This document shows, one piece after another, positions 7,966-15,792 of a stretch of 28,384 nt of DNA. The DNA comes from Oscillospiraceae bacterium (lineage in GTDB: Bacteria > Bacillota_A > Clostridia > Oscillospirales > Oscillospiraceae). Made by a program: the position numbers and the translations under genes. The stretch lies in the NCBI GenBank assembly GCA_017627975.1, contig JAGAFT010000200.1:1-28384 (forward strand), in the 5' to 3' direction. The notes beneath the pieces were generated by a model. It saw only the letters and a program-made list of their open reading frames with translations. It was not told the origin of the DNA and did not search any database. Position 1 is the stretch's first letter, and every line of letters begins with the position of its first letter.

Positions 7966-8057
7966 ATGACAACAGAAAACAGTTTCAGGACAGTTTGCAG
8001 GGAAACAACAGAGAACCGATGACAGAAATCCGACACAGTGTCAAAGGAGCAGACCGT

Positions 8058-8831
8058 ATGTTAAAAATCGAAAGGCAAAACCTCATCGATCAGGAGCTGC
8101 GAAAGGCCGGATATGTTCTGGTGCCGGAGCTGAGCGCGATGCTCTGCTGCAGTGAAGAAACCGTGCGGCGCGACCTCCGGGAGATGGAAAGCGTCGGAAA
8201 GCTGGTCCGGACCCATGGCGGCGCCTATCTGGTGGAAAAGTATGACAAAGGTTACCCCATCGAGCTGCGCAAGTCCTATCTTCAGCATACGAAGGAGCGC
8301 ATGGCTGCGGCCGCCGTCTCCCTGATCCAGGAGAACGACATGGTAATGCTGGACTCCTCCACCACCTGCCTGACCATCGCCGAGGCGATTCTGGCCATGG
8401 ACCTGACCGTCACGCTCATTACCAATTCCCTGGCCATCTGCAATCTCTTTGCAGACCGCAACTCGAATGTCAACCTGGTGGGAATCGGCGGCGTGTTCCG
8501 CCGCAGGACTTCTTCCTTTGCCGATCCGAATACGGTGGAGGCGCTGCATCATTTTTACGCGGACAAGGTGTTTATCAGCTGTCCGAAGCTCAGTGCCGAG
8601 CAGGGCCTCTCCGACAACCACATCAGCGAGGCAAATGTCCGCCGGCAGATGCTCAAGAGCGCAAAGATGAAGATCCTGGTGGTGGACCACACCAAATTTG
8701 AAGGGACGGCCAATCATCTGTTTGAAGGACTGGAAAACGTCGACCTTGTCATTACGGATCAGCGTGTTCCGGAGGACTTTGAGCAGTTTGCCGCACGGCG
8801 GCAGATCCGGATCCAGGTCACACCGGATTGA
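8058..8831 (+). CDS. DeoR-family transcriptional regulator
   Basis: A 257-residue regulator with the typical DeoR layout. The N-terminal winged helix contains SEETVRRDLREMESVGKLVR near residues 31-50, followed by THGGAY. The C-terminal sugar-phosphate-sensing domain carries MLDSSTTC, TNS, GIGG and VVDHTKFE segments. The ATG at 8058 is chosen because AAAGGAG ends eight bases upstream. DeoR proteins usually repress sugar operons and are released by a phosphorylated intermediate. Here the gene diverges from mtnK and is followed by the Liv importer, and repeated GGTCAAA-type sites lie in both intergenic regions. I infer that it controls both operons and its own gene, with a pentose or deoxypentose phosphate as probable inducer. 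The family call is secure; the effector is not known. Confidence 0.92.
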   Translation: MLKIERQNLIDQELRKAGYVLVPELSAMLCCSEETVRRDLREMESVGKLVRTHGGAYLVEKYDKGYPIELRKSYLQHTKERMAAAAVSLIQENDMVMLDSSTTCLTIAEAILAMDLTVTLITNSLAICNLFADRNSNVNLVGIGGVFRRRTSSFADPNTVEALHHFYADKVFISCPKLSAEQGLSDNHISEANVRRQMLKSAKMKILVVDHTKFEGTANHLFEGLENVDLVITDQRVPEDFEQFAARRQIRIQVTPD

Positions 8832-8867
8832 AACACGGAAAAGGCAGAGCCGGAAAGGGCGCTGTCC

Positions 8868-8891
8868 CGGAAAGGGGCGGCGTCCTTTCCG
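8868..8891 (+). terminator. Weak hairpin after the DeoR gene
   Basis: CGGAAAGG (8868-8875) pairs with CCTTTCCG (8884-8891) around an eight-base loop, followed by only TTT. It may end the regulator transcript inefficiently. It abuts the first GTTTGACCGAAAC element. Confidence 0.35.
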
Positions 8892-9113
8892 TTTGACCGA
8901 AACCCCCGTAGCAAATTATACAAAATGAATATGCAGAATTTATGCATTTCGACAAAATTTGTGACGGGTTTTGTGGCAACAGCAGCGGGACAGACAAGAA
9001 AAACAAGCAAAAATAATATGAAAAGGCCGAAAAAAGAGTACTTTTGAAGGGGAAAGCTCTGTTTGACCGAAACTGATGCCTACAGAAACGGTCAAAAACT
9101 AACAAAATCGGTC
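8891..9113. promoter_or_regulatory. Cluster of putative DeoR operators upstream of the importer
   Basis: The 370-base gap between the regulator and the importer contains no gene. It holds two identical copies of GTTTGACCGAAAC (8891-8903 and 9061-9073), one AAACGGTCAAAA (9086-9097, identical to the copy before mtnK) and a partial AAATCGGTC ending at 9113 against the -35 box. The GGTC cores at 9090 and 9110 are 20 bases apart. The corresponding GAC cores before the regulator gene (7918 and 7938) have the same spacing. The stretch between about 8905 and 9060 is AT-rich and otherwise featureless. Confidence 0.55.
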
Positions 9114-9142
9114 TTGACAAAATAGACAAATTTTTTTAAACT
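9114..9142 (+). promoter_or_regulatory. Promoter of the Liv-type importer operon
   Basis: A perfect TTGACA (9114-9119) is followed after 17 bases by TAAACT (9137-9142). Transcription should start near 9149. Putative operators lie directly upstream and touch the -35 box. Confidence 0.7.
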
Positions 9143-9201
9143 ATATGCACAAGCATGTATTTGCTGGACTAAAATGAATGTATAAGGAGGAAAACAACAA
9201 A

Positions 9202-10377
9202 ATGAAAAAAGCCTTGTCTCTGGTTCTGATGATCGTCCTGATCGTCGCTCTTGCCGTACCCGCAGCCAGTGCCGCGGACGACACCATTAAGATCGGCTAC
9301 ATCGGTGACCTTTCTCAGTCCACGGCCCTCTGGGGCAACGCCGGTAAGTTCGGCGCGATGGAAGCCATCGAAGAGATCAACGCCGCCGGCGGCGTGCTGG
9401 ACGGCAAAATGCTCGAGCTGGTTCCCATGGACGGCAAGGGCGACTCCGCCGACTCGGTGAACGCGCTGCGCAAGCTCATCACCGACAACGGCATTGTCGC
9501 TGAGATCGGCACCAACTTCTCTTCCTGCAACATCCCGATGGCCTCCGTTGCGGATGAGCTGAAGGTTCCCATCATCGGCACCGCCGCCTCCAATGAGCTC
9601 GTCACCATCGATGAACAGGGCAACCTGCATCCCTACTCCTTCCGTATGTGCTTCTTGGATGCCTACATCGGCACCGTGGTCGGCACCTATGCCACCAAGG
9701 ATCTTGGCCTCATGAAGGGCGCACTGTTCACCATCAACGGTGACACCAACTCCGAGGCCGTCGGCCAGTTCATCGAAGAAGCCTATGTTGCCAACGGCGG
9801 TGAGTTCGTCGCCAAGGAGCAGTGCCAGGCCGGTGACAGAGAGTTCCGTGCCCAGCTTGCCAAGATCAAGAAGGCCAATCCGGACATCATCTTCGTCGTC
9901 ATGAACGACTATGCCATGAACGCCACCTTTGCCAAGCAGGCCCGTGAGATGGATATCACCTGCATGCTGATGGGCCACGACGGCTGGGACTCCGACCAGC
10001 TCGCTGAGGAAGCCCAGGGCGCGCTCGACGGATGCCAGTATGTCAGCCGTATCGGCTTTGCCATGCCGGAAGCCAATGACTTCGCCGACAAGATCGTCGA
10101 GAAGTACGGCGGAACCAAGGAGACCGAGTGCCTCTTCGGACGTGACGGTGTGTACTGGATTGTCGATGCCATCAACCGTGCCGGCTCTGCCGACCCGACG
10201 GCCATCCGCGATGCCCTCGAGGCCACCGAGGTCTATGAAGGCCTGATCGGCCAGCTGGTCATGAATGCCGAGACCCACAACCCGGTTATGGCCTGCGAAG
10301 TCTTCGAGTTCTCCACCACGGAAGACGGCGCCCATGTCAAACTGCCGGTCAAGACCGTGGAAGCGGTTGTCGACTGA
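9202..10377 (+). CDS. ABC importer substrate-binding protein, HAAT/LivJ family
   Basis: A 391-residue extracytoplasmic binding protein of the branched-chain amino acid (periplasmic-binding protein 6) family. The N-terminus has KK, a hydrophobic core and PAASA followed by ADD, a signal peptidase I type site. No lipobox cysteine is present, which is unusual for a monoderm ABC binding protein. The mature part begins IKIGYIGDLSQ, the typical first strand. AAGGAGG lies 11 bases before the chosen ATG. It is the first gene of the five-gene importer operon and is separated from the permeases by a strong hairpin, which fits excess production of binding protein. The family handles amino acids, amides, urea and some aromatic or sugar-like ligands. 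The shared operators suggest a ligand linked to the mtnK pathway, but the sequence does not identify it. Confidence 0.9.
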   Translation: MKKALSLVLMIVLIVALAVPAASAADDTIKIGYIGDLSQSTALWGNAGKFGAMEAIEEINAAGGVLDGKMLELVPMDGKGDSADSVNALRKLITDNGIVAEIGTNFSSCNIPMASVADELKVPIIGTAASNELVTIDEQGNLHPYSFRMCFLDAYIGTVVGTYATKDLGLMKGALFTINGDTNSEAVGQFIEEAYVANGGEFVAKEQCQAGDREFRAQLAKIKKANPDIIFVVMNDYAMNATFAKQAREMDITCMLMGHDGWDSDQLAEEAQGALDGCQYVSRIGFAMPEANDFADKIVEKYGGTKETECLFGRDGVYWIVDAINRAGSADPTAIRDALEATEVYEGLIGQLVMNAETHNPVMACEVFEFSTTEDGAHVKLPVKTVEAVVD

Positions 10378-10403
10378 TTTCTGAGCTTCATATTGATTCC
10401 CGC

Positions 10404-10434
10404 AAGAGGGGGAGGACTTGCTCCTCCCCCTCTT
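10404..10434 (+). terminator. Intra-operon attenuator/terminator between binding protein and permease genes
   Basis: AAGAGGGGGAGGA (10404-10416) pairs perfectly over 13 bp with TCCTCCCCCTCTT (10422-10434) around a five-base loop, then TTAGATT. The short T-run suggests partial termination that lowers permease and ATPase transcript relative to the binding protein. Confidence 0.7.
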
Positions 10435-10465
10435 TTAGATTAATGGATTTAGGAGAGAAAGCCAT

Positions 10466-11338
10466 ATGTTCTTGCAACAGCTTATTACGGGAATCTCCAT
10501 CGGCGGCATCTATGCGCTGCTGGCCACCGGTTATTCCCTGATCTACAGCTTGCTGGACTTCTCCAACTGGGCCCATGGTGAGTTCGCCATGCTCGGCGCC
10601 TACTTTGCCATTGTGTTTGCCAACATGGTCGGCCTGCCCTTCATGCTGGCGGCGCTTCTGGGCGTCTGCGGCGGCGCGCTCATCAGCTTCCTCTGCGAGA
10701 AGCTGGTTTACCGGCATATCCGCAGCACCGGCGCTCCCAACATGTTCCTGATGATCGGTGCCATGGGTCTTTCCACTATTTTCCAGCAGGTTGCGAACCT
10801 GGTCTTCACCGGCCAGTATCGTTCCTTCAAGTTTAAGCTCCCGGTTTCCACCATCGAGATCGCCGGCGCCTATCTCGGCGTGCTGGACCTGATCAGCCTG
10901 GTCCTCACGGCGGTCATCCTGGTGTTCCTGATTTATCTCATCAACAAGACCAAGTTCGGCCTGAACGTCCGCGCCATCGCCTGCAACGCCGGCGCCGCCC
11001 GTGTCCTCGGTGTCCGGGTGGACCGCTCCATTGCGTCGGTCTTCCTGCTGGCCGGCTCCCTGGCGGGCGTCGCCGGTATCCTCTACGGCATGAAGTATAA
11101 CGTCTTCCCGACCATGGGCAACATCGGCCTCAAGGCTTTCGTGGCTTCGGTCGTCGGCGGTCTCGGCAGTGTCCCCGGTGCGATCGTCGGCTCGCTGCTT
11201 CTCGGTGTTCTCGAGACCTTCGTCTCCGGCTACATCAGCTCGAGCCTGCGCGACTTCTTCTCGTTTGCGCTGCTGATCGTGCTCCTTCTCGTCAAGCCGA
11301 GCGGCCTGTTCGGTGTCGACGTACAGGATAAGGCGTAA
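10466..11338 (+). CDS. ABC importer inner-membrane permease, LivH family
   Basis: A 290-residue polytopic permease of the branched-chain amino acid type (LivH). It opens with the typical LITGISIGGIYALLATGYSL and continues with SLLDFSNWAHGEFAMLGAY. Further hydrophobic segments follow, and the conserved cytoplasmic loop NVRAIACNAGAARVLGV contacts the ATPases. The C-terminal GGLGSVPGAIVGSLLLGVLE and KPSGLFG motifs are complete, so the gene is intact. The ribosome site AGGAGAG is well placed. It forms the channel with the next gene product. Confidence 0.93.
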   Translation: MFLQQLITGISIGGIYALLATGYSLIYSLLDFSNWAHGEFAMLGAYFAIVFANMVGLPFMLAALLGVCGGALISFLCEKLVYRHIRSTGAPNMFLMIGAMGLSTIFQQVANLVFTGQYRSFKFKLPVSTIEIAGAYLGVLDLISLVLTAVILVFLIYLINKTKFGLNVRAIACNAGAARVLGVRVDRSIASVFLLAGSLAGVAGILYGMKYNVFPTMGNIGLKAFVASVVGGLGSVPGAIVGSLLLGVLETFVSGYISSSLRDFFSFALLIVLLLVKPSGLFGVDVQDKA

Positions 11339-11353
11339 AGGAGGCGTTGGATT

Positions 11354-12283
11354 ATGATAGAAGCTTTCAACAACATCAACAACGCCGTCTGCGGCTTTTT
11401 GCACATCAATCCCTATATCCAGGGCGTTGTCGTCCTGGTGTGCATCAACGTCATCGCCATTCTCGGCATGGCGGTCCTGACGGGCTTTACCCGCCTCTTC
11501 TCCTTCGGCAACGCCGGCTTCATGGCCATCGGCGCCTATTGCGCGGCCATCCTGATCGTCCGGCACAACTTTAACTTCCTGATCGCCATGGTCATCGGCG
11601 CGGCGCTGGCGGGCTTTGTGGCCTTCCTGCTGGGTTCCCTGACCCTGAAGCTCAAGGGCGACTACTTCCTCATCACCTGCCTTGGCTTCGGCGAGTGCGT
11701 GCGCGTGCTGCTGAACTACTTTAAGAAATTCTCCGGCGGCTCGGCAGGCTTCCCCGGCATCCCCAGCTACTCCAGCATGCTCTTCAGCCTCATCTGCGCC
11801 ATCCTGGCCTTCTTCATCGCCTGGCGCTTTATCCACTCCAAGTACGGCCGCAACCTCACCTCCATCCGTGAAAACGAAGTGGCGGCCGAGGCGGTGGGCA
11901 TCAACGCCTTCCGGTATAAGAGACTGAGCTTCACCTTCTCGGCGGTCTACGCCGGCTGGGCCGGTGCCCTGTATGCGGGCTACATGATGTATGTGGTGCC
12001 GACCAACTTCGCCCTGAACAAGAGCATCGAGCTCATCACCACCACGGTCATCGGCGGTCTCGGCTCGCTGACCGGCTCGGTGCTGGGCGCGCTCCTGGTT
12101 ACGCTTCTGCCGGAGGTGTTCCGGTCTCTGTCCAACTATCGCATGCTCATCTACGGCTTTGCGGTGGTCCTCATCATCATGTTCCGTCCGAACGGCCTCT
12201 ACGGTTATAAGGAATTCTCTCTCAAGCGCCTGATCAACCGCCTGAAGGGCGGCAAGGCAAAAACCGGAAAGGAGGCGGCATAA
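11354..12283 (+). CDS. ABC importer inner-membrane permease, LivM family
   Basis: A 309-residue polytopic permease, the LivM partner of the preceding LivH protein. It has SFGNAGFMAIGAYCAAIL in the first third and the LKGDYFLITCLGFGE segment. The cytoplasmic coupling loop is SIRENEVAAEAVGINAFRYK, and the C-terminal motif is VIGGLGSLTGSVLGALL with FRPNGLYG. AAAGGAGG precedes the ATG. Its stop codon is directly followed by the ATG of the first ATPase gene. The basic tail KRLINRLKGGKAKTGKEAA is cytoplasmic. Confidence 0.93.
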   Translation: MIEAFNNINNAVCGFLHINPYIQGVVVLVCINVIAILGMAVLTGFTRLFSFGNAGFMAIGAYCAAILIVRHNFNFLIAMVIGAALAGFVAFLLGSLTLKLKGDYFLITCLGFGECVRVLLNYFKKFSGGSAGFPGIPSYSSMLFSLICAILAFFIAWRFIHSKYGRNLTSIRENEVAAEAVGINAFRYKRLSFTFSAVYAGWAGALYAGYMMYVVPTNFALNKSIELITTTVIGGLGSLTGSVLGALLVTLLPEVFRSLSNYRMLIYGFAVVLIIMFRPNGLYGYKEFSLKRLINRLKGGKAKTGKEAA

Positions 12284-13150
12284 ATGAGTGATGTGATCCA
12301 TAACCTCTCAATGGAGGAAAAGATCTCGGAGCTGGAAGGCAAGATCGATTATCTGGAAGCCAAGGTCCACGCTCTGGAAAGCAAGAACCCCGTGCTGGAG
12401 ATGCAGCATGTGGAAAAGCACTTCGGCGGCGTGCACGCCATCGACAACTTCTCCGTCAAGATTGAGCAGGGCCAGATCCACGGCCTCATCGGCCCGAACG
12501 GCGCCGGCAAGACCACCATCTTCAACAACATCACCGGCATCTACGCCCCCGACTCCGGCAAGATCATCTTCATGGGTGAAGACATCACCGGCTCTTCCCC
12601 GCACCGGGTGGCCCAGCTGGGCATCGGCCGCACCTTCCAGAACATCCGTCTGTTCTCCAACCTCTCGGTACTGGAAAACGTGGTCATCGCCAGCGGCATG
12701 GACGCGACCTATAACCTGCCCCAGGCCATCTTCCACAGCGAGAAGTACAAAAAGCGCGAAAAGATGCTCAACGACAAGGCCATGAACCTTCTGGAGATCG
12801 TGGGCCTGCAGGACAAGGCCAATGAACGGGCCAATTCCCTGCCCTACGGCCATCAGCGCAAGCTGGAGATCGCCCGCGCCATGGCGCTGGATCCGAAGCT
12901 CCTGCTCCTGGACGAGCCGGCGGCCGGCATGAACGCGGACGAGTCCCTGGAGCTGGTGGATTTCGTGCGCCAGATCCGCGACCACTTCAAGATAACGATT
13001 CTGATGATCGAGCATCACATGGACGTCGTTTCCAATCTCTGCGACTACTGCACGGTGCTGAACTTCGGAAAGACCCTCGCCGTCGGCACCCCGACCGAGG
13101 TCAAGAACAATCCGGATGTCATCCGCGCCTACTTGGGAGGGAATGAATAA
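12284..13150 (+). CDS. ABC importer ATPase, LivG family, with N-terminal coiled-coil extension
   Basis: A 288-residue ATP-binding subunit. Walker A is GPNGAGKTT (70-78), the signature region is LPYGHQR (185-191), Walker B is LLLLDE (205-210), and the switch His lies in MIEHH. The C-terminus NPDVIRAYLG is characteristic of LivG. Relative to the usual length of about 255, it has some 35 extra N-terminal residues with a heptad-like pattern (ISELEGKIDYLEAKVHALES), predicted as a short coiled coil. The ATG directly follows the stop of the permease gene and has GGAGG upstream, so the extension is genuinely translated. Function as the importer motor is secure; the role of the extension is unknown. 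Confidence 0.93.
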   Translation: MSDVIHNLSMEEKISELEGKIDYLEAKVHALESKNPVLEMQHVEKHFGGVHAIDNFSVKIEQGQIHGLIGPNGAGKTTIFNNITGIYAPDSGKIIFMGEDITGSSPHRVAQLGIGRTFQNIRLFSNLSVLENVVIASGMDATYNLPQAIFHSEKYKKREKMLNDKAMNLLEIVGLQDKANERANSLPYGHQRKLEIARAMALDPKLLLLDEPAAGMNADESLELVDFVRQIRDHFKITILMIEHHMDVVSNLCDYCTVLNFGKTLAVGTPTEVKNNPDVIRAYLGGNE

Positions 13151-13860
13151 TGGCCACACTGTTAAAGATTGAAAATCTGAAGGCGGCATATGGCGGCATT
13201 CACGCCCTCCGCGGCGTCTCCCTGGAAGTGGAAGAGGGCGAGATCGTCTCCGTCCTGGGCGCAAACGGCGCCGGCAAGTCCACCCTGCTCAAGTGCATCT
13301 CGGCGGTCATGAAGCGCACCGACGGCACCATCGAGTTTGACGGCAAGCCCATCTCCAACAAGCCCTATGAGATCGTGGAAGCCGGCCTGGTTCAGGTCCC
13401 GGAAGCCCGGCAGATCTTTGCCAAGCTCACCGTGGAAGAAAACCTTCGCGTCGGCGCCGGCAACCGCAAGGACCCCGACGGCGTGAAGAAGGACTTTGAG
13501 CGCGTGTATGCGATGTTCCCCCGCCTGAAGGAGCGCGAGCGCCAGTACGGCGGCCTGCTCTCCGGCGGTGAACAGCAGATGCTTGCCATTGCCCGCGGCA
13601 TCATGGCCCGCCCCAAGCTCATGATGTTCGACGAGCCGTCCCTGGGCCTCGCGCCCGTGATCGTGTCGCAGATGTTCGAGGTCATCAAGGAGCTCAACCA
13701 GGAGGGGATCTCCATTCTCCTGATCGAGCAGAACGCCAACAAAGCCCTGCAGATCTCCGACCACGCCTACATCCTGCAGACGGGCCTGGTGGTGCGCTAC
13801 GGCACCGGCAAGGAGCTGCTGGCGGACGACACCCTCAGCGCCGCCTACCTCGGCGAATAA
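13150..13860 (+). CDS. ABC importer ATPase, LivF family
   Basis: A 236-residue second ATPase of the importer. Walker A is GANGAGKST (37-45), the signature LSGGEQQ (137-143) and Walker B LMMFDE (157-162). The segment VQVPEARQIF and the C-terminal AAYLG are typical of LivF. The start overlaps the previous stop (TAATG), showing tight coupling. Length equals the family norm. A terminator follows, closing the five-gene operon. Confidence 0.94.
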   Translation: MATLLKIENLKAAYGGIHALRGVSLEVEEGEIVSVLGANGAGKSTLLKCISAVMKRTDGTIEFDGKPISNKPYEIVEAGLVQVPEARQIFAKLTVEENLRVGAGNRKDPDGVKKDFERVYAMFPRLKERERQYGGLLSGGEQQMLAIARGIMARPKLMMFDEPSLGLAPVIVSQMFEVIKELNQEGISILLIEQNANKALQISDHAYILQTGLVVRYGTGKELLADDTLSAAYLGE

Positions 13861-13902
13861 GGCAAAAGCGCAGAGCGCGGCCTCTGCGAAAACAGACAGA
13901 AA

Positions 13903-13943
13903 AAGACCCGGGCATTCAGGAAGTCCTGTTTTGCCTGGGTCTT
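13903..13943 (+). terminator. Terminator of the importer operon
   Basis: AAGACCCGGGCA (13903-13914) pairs with TGCCTGGGTCTT (13932-13943), with one G-U pair and a smaller inner hairpin, followed by CTTCATTTTG. A shorter hairpin, CAGAG/CTCTG, lies at 13871-13886. Confidence 0.75.
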
Positions 13944-13965
13944 CTTCATTTTGCGTTCCTGCGTC

Positions 13966-13995
13966 TTGACATCCTGTGAGACGCCACTCTATAAT
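13966..13995 (+). promoter_or_regulatory. Consensus sigma-A promoter of the DUF5714 gene
   Basis: Perfect TTGACA (13966-13971), an 18-base spacer and perfect TATAAT (13990-13995). Expression is expected to be strong and independent of the importer operon. Confidence 0.85.
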
Positions 13996-14060
13996 GAAGC
14001 AGCAATCATATAAAATCGGGATGAAACAATTGCGACTTTCGAGAAAGGGTGAAGAAGAAC

Positions 14061-14777
14061 ATGAACGAAGAGTGCCTGATCTGCGGAGCGCCGCTGGAAT
14101 ATCTGCAGGAAGAGACCCTGATGGAATGCTTCTTCTGCCACAGGAAGGTCCGCTCCCTGACGCGCTGTGTCAGGGGTCACTACGTCTGTGACGAGTGCCA
14201 CTCGGCAGGGATGGACGCAATGGTCTCGGTCTGCCTGAAGGAAACATCGAAGGATCCCGTTGATATTATGGAAAAGCTCATGTCGCAGAAGTTCTGCCAC
14301 ATGCACGGACCGGAACACCATACCATGGTCGGCGCGGCCCTGCTCACCGCGTACCGGAACGCCGGCGGCGAAGTGGATCTGGAAAAGCGCCTGATGGCCA
14401 TGCTGCAGCGCGGAAAGCAGATTCCGGGCGGTGTGTGCGGCTTCTGGGGCGCCTGCGGCGCGGGCATCAGCACCGGGATCTTTGTCTCCCTGGTCACAGG
14501 GGCCTCCCCGCTGGCAACGGACGCCTGGGGGCTCAGCAACCTCATGACCTCCAAGGCCCTGGGCGCCATCGGGGAAATCGGAGGGCCGCGCTGCTGCAAG
14601 CGGGATTCCTACCTTGCCATTTTAAGTGCCGTGGACTTTGCCAAGGAGCACTTCGGTGTGGAGATGGAAACGCACGAGATTGTCTGCAGCCGCTGCGGCG
14701 AGAACAACCAGTGCATCACAAAGCGCTGCCCCTTCCATCCGGTCAATCACCGGAAGAAGGAAGCGGAAGAGAACTGA
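14061..14777 (+). CDS. DUF5714-type cysteine-rich protein
   Basis: A 238-residue cytosolic protein that I recognise as DUF5714, a family of unknown function seen in anaerobic bacteria and archaea. It has 17 cysteines. The N-terminus resembles a zinc ribbon, with C5-x2-C8 and C23-x2-C26, then C36 and C43-x2-C46. The core contains HGPEHHTMVGAALLTAYRNA, GGVCGFWGACGAGISTG and GGPRCCKRDSYLAI. The C-terminus has a further cluster, C209-x2-C212, C218 and C223. The Cys/His content suggests a metal or iron-sulfur site; I do not assign a reaction. An in-frame GTG lies 12 bases upstream, but AAAGGGTGA is placed correctly for the ATG at 14061. The next gene starts 32 bases downstream and may be co-transcribed. 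Confidence 0.85.
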   Translation: MNEECLICGAPLEYLQEETLMECFFCHRKVRSLTRCVRGHYVCDECHSAGMDAMVSVCLKETSKDPVDIMEKLMSQKFCHMHGPEHHTMVGAALLTAYRNAGGEVDLEKRLMAMLQRGKQIPGGVCGFWGACGAGISTGIFVSLVTGASPLATDAWGLSNLMTSKALGAIGEIGGPRCCKRDSYLAILSAVDFAKEHFGVEMETHEIVCSRCGENNQCITKRCPFHPVNHRKKEAEEN

Positions 14778-14809
14778 AAAAACACCTCAGAAACAGAAAG
14801 GAGTTTCCG

Positions 14810-15610
14810 ATGCGGATCTATGCCATCGATGACGAACCGAAGATGCTCCGAATGCTTCACGACGCGATTGCGGAGGCGGAGCCGTCGGCGGAGATTCTGG
14901 ACTTCTCCCGCGCGCCGGAAGTCATGGATGCCCTCACCGATCCGGGGAAAAAACCCGATGTCGTTTTTTCGGACATCAATCTGCCCGGAATGAGCGGTCT
15001 GGCGCTGGCCGTGAAGATCAAGGCGGCCGCCCCGCAGACAAGGCTTGTTTTCGTGACCGGCTATGATCAGTACGCCCTGGAGGCTTATCGGATCCATGCG
15101 CACGGCTATCTTCTCAAGCCAGTGGAAGCGGCGGCGATTCGGGAAGAGCTGGATCAGATGCCGGAGGAGCCGGCACCATCCGGCCTTCGGCTGTATGTAC
15201 GCTGTTTCGGGCCCTTCGAGGTGTTCTCACAGGGCAAACCGCTTCTGTTTCAGCGGCGCAAGACCAAGGAACTGTTTGCGTTTCTGGTGGACCGCCGGGG
15301 CGCAACCTGCAGCGCCGAAGAGATCGGCGCGGTCCTTTGGGAGGATGAGACCGATCTCAAAAAAACAAAGCACCAGCTGCGGAACCTCGTCAGCGATCTG
15401 CGCGACGCCCTGGAGAGCATCGGTATGGAGGACCTGCTGATCCGGAAAAGCGGAATTCTGGCCATTCACGCGAAAGCGCTGGACTGTGACTATTACCAGA
15501 TGCTCCGCGGCGATCCGAAGGCCGTCAACGCCTATCACGGCGAGTATATGACCCAGTACAGCTGGGCGGAACTGACCGCGGGGAAGCTGTGGTTTCAGGA
15601 GCAGGCATAA
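14810..15610 (+). CDS. Response regulator with REC and SARP-type winged-helix output
   Basis: A 266-residue regulator. The receiver domain (1-120) has the acidic pair DDE at 7-9, the phosphoacceptor D55 in FSDINLPGMSG, VTGYD, and the conserved Lys in YLLKPVE. The C-terminal half (from about residue 128, YVRCFGPFEVF) is an OmpR/SARP-like DNA-binding domain with RRKTKELFAFLVDR and LKKTKHQLRNLVSDLR. AAAGGAG lies in front of the chosen ATG. Its likely partner is the histidine kinase starting at 15793. A LytS-type kinase is more usually paired with a LytTR regulator, so this pairing is inferred from proximity. Target genes are unknown; the DUF5714 gene and the second methionine gamma-lyase are nearby candidates. 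Confidence 0.85.
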   Translation: MRIYAIDDEPKMLRMLHDAIAEAEPSAEILDFSRAPEVMDALTDPGKKPDVVFSDINLPGMSGLALAVKIKAAAPQTRLVFVTGYDQYALEAYRIHAHGYLLKPVEAAAIREELDQMPEEPAPSGLRLYVRCFGPFEVFSQGKPLLFQRRKTKELFAFLVDRRGATCSAEEIGAVLWEDETDLKKTKHQLRNLVSDLRDALESIGMEDLLIRKSGILAIHAKALDCDYYQMLRGDPKAVNAYHGEYMTQYSWAELTAGKLWFQEQA

Positions 15611-15627
15611 AATGAATCAAAGAACGG

Positions 15628-15674
15628 ACACCGGGAGAGAATGCGGGCTTCGGCTATGCGGCCTCTCCCGGTGT
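15628..15674 (+). terminator. Stem-loop after the response regulator
   Basis: ACACCGGGAGAG (15628-15639) pairs over 12 bp with CTCTCCCGGTGT (15663-15674). The 23-base apical region can fold further. The U-tract is poor (TCCTGT), so termination may be partial. Confidence 0.55.
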
Positions 15675-15748
15675 TCCTGTACCCGGTAAAGATGGGGCTG
15701 CGCAGGGTTCAACAGGAATGCTGTGACATTCTTGTGCGCCGACGGGAC

Positions 15749-15754
15749 TATAAT
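15749..15754 (+). promoter_or_regulatory. Probable -10 box of the histidine kinase gene
   Basis: A perfect TATAAT lies 38 bases before the kinase start. There is no good -35 at 17 bases; GTGACA at 15723-15728 is 20 bases away. An activator-dependent promoter is possible. Confidence 0.4.
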
Positions 15755-15792
15755 CAAGAATCAACGAAACAGAGAAGAAAAGAGAAAGAATC

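Noticed and set aside
7798..8057. Possible S-box (SAM) riboswitch before mtnK
   Set aside because: No S-box core sequence or matching stems are visible on the minus strand; the region holds promoters and GGTCAAA-type repeats instead.
10388..12301. Minus-strand open frame of 637 codons across the importer permeases
   Set aside because: It mirrors livH/livM codons, is extremely rich in Asp, Glu, Gln and His, and has no ribosome site or motif; it is a shadow of the real genes.
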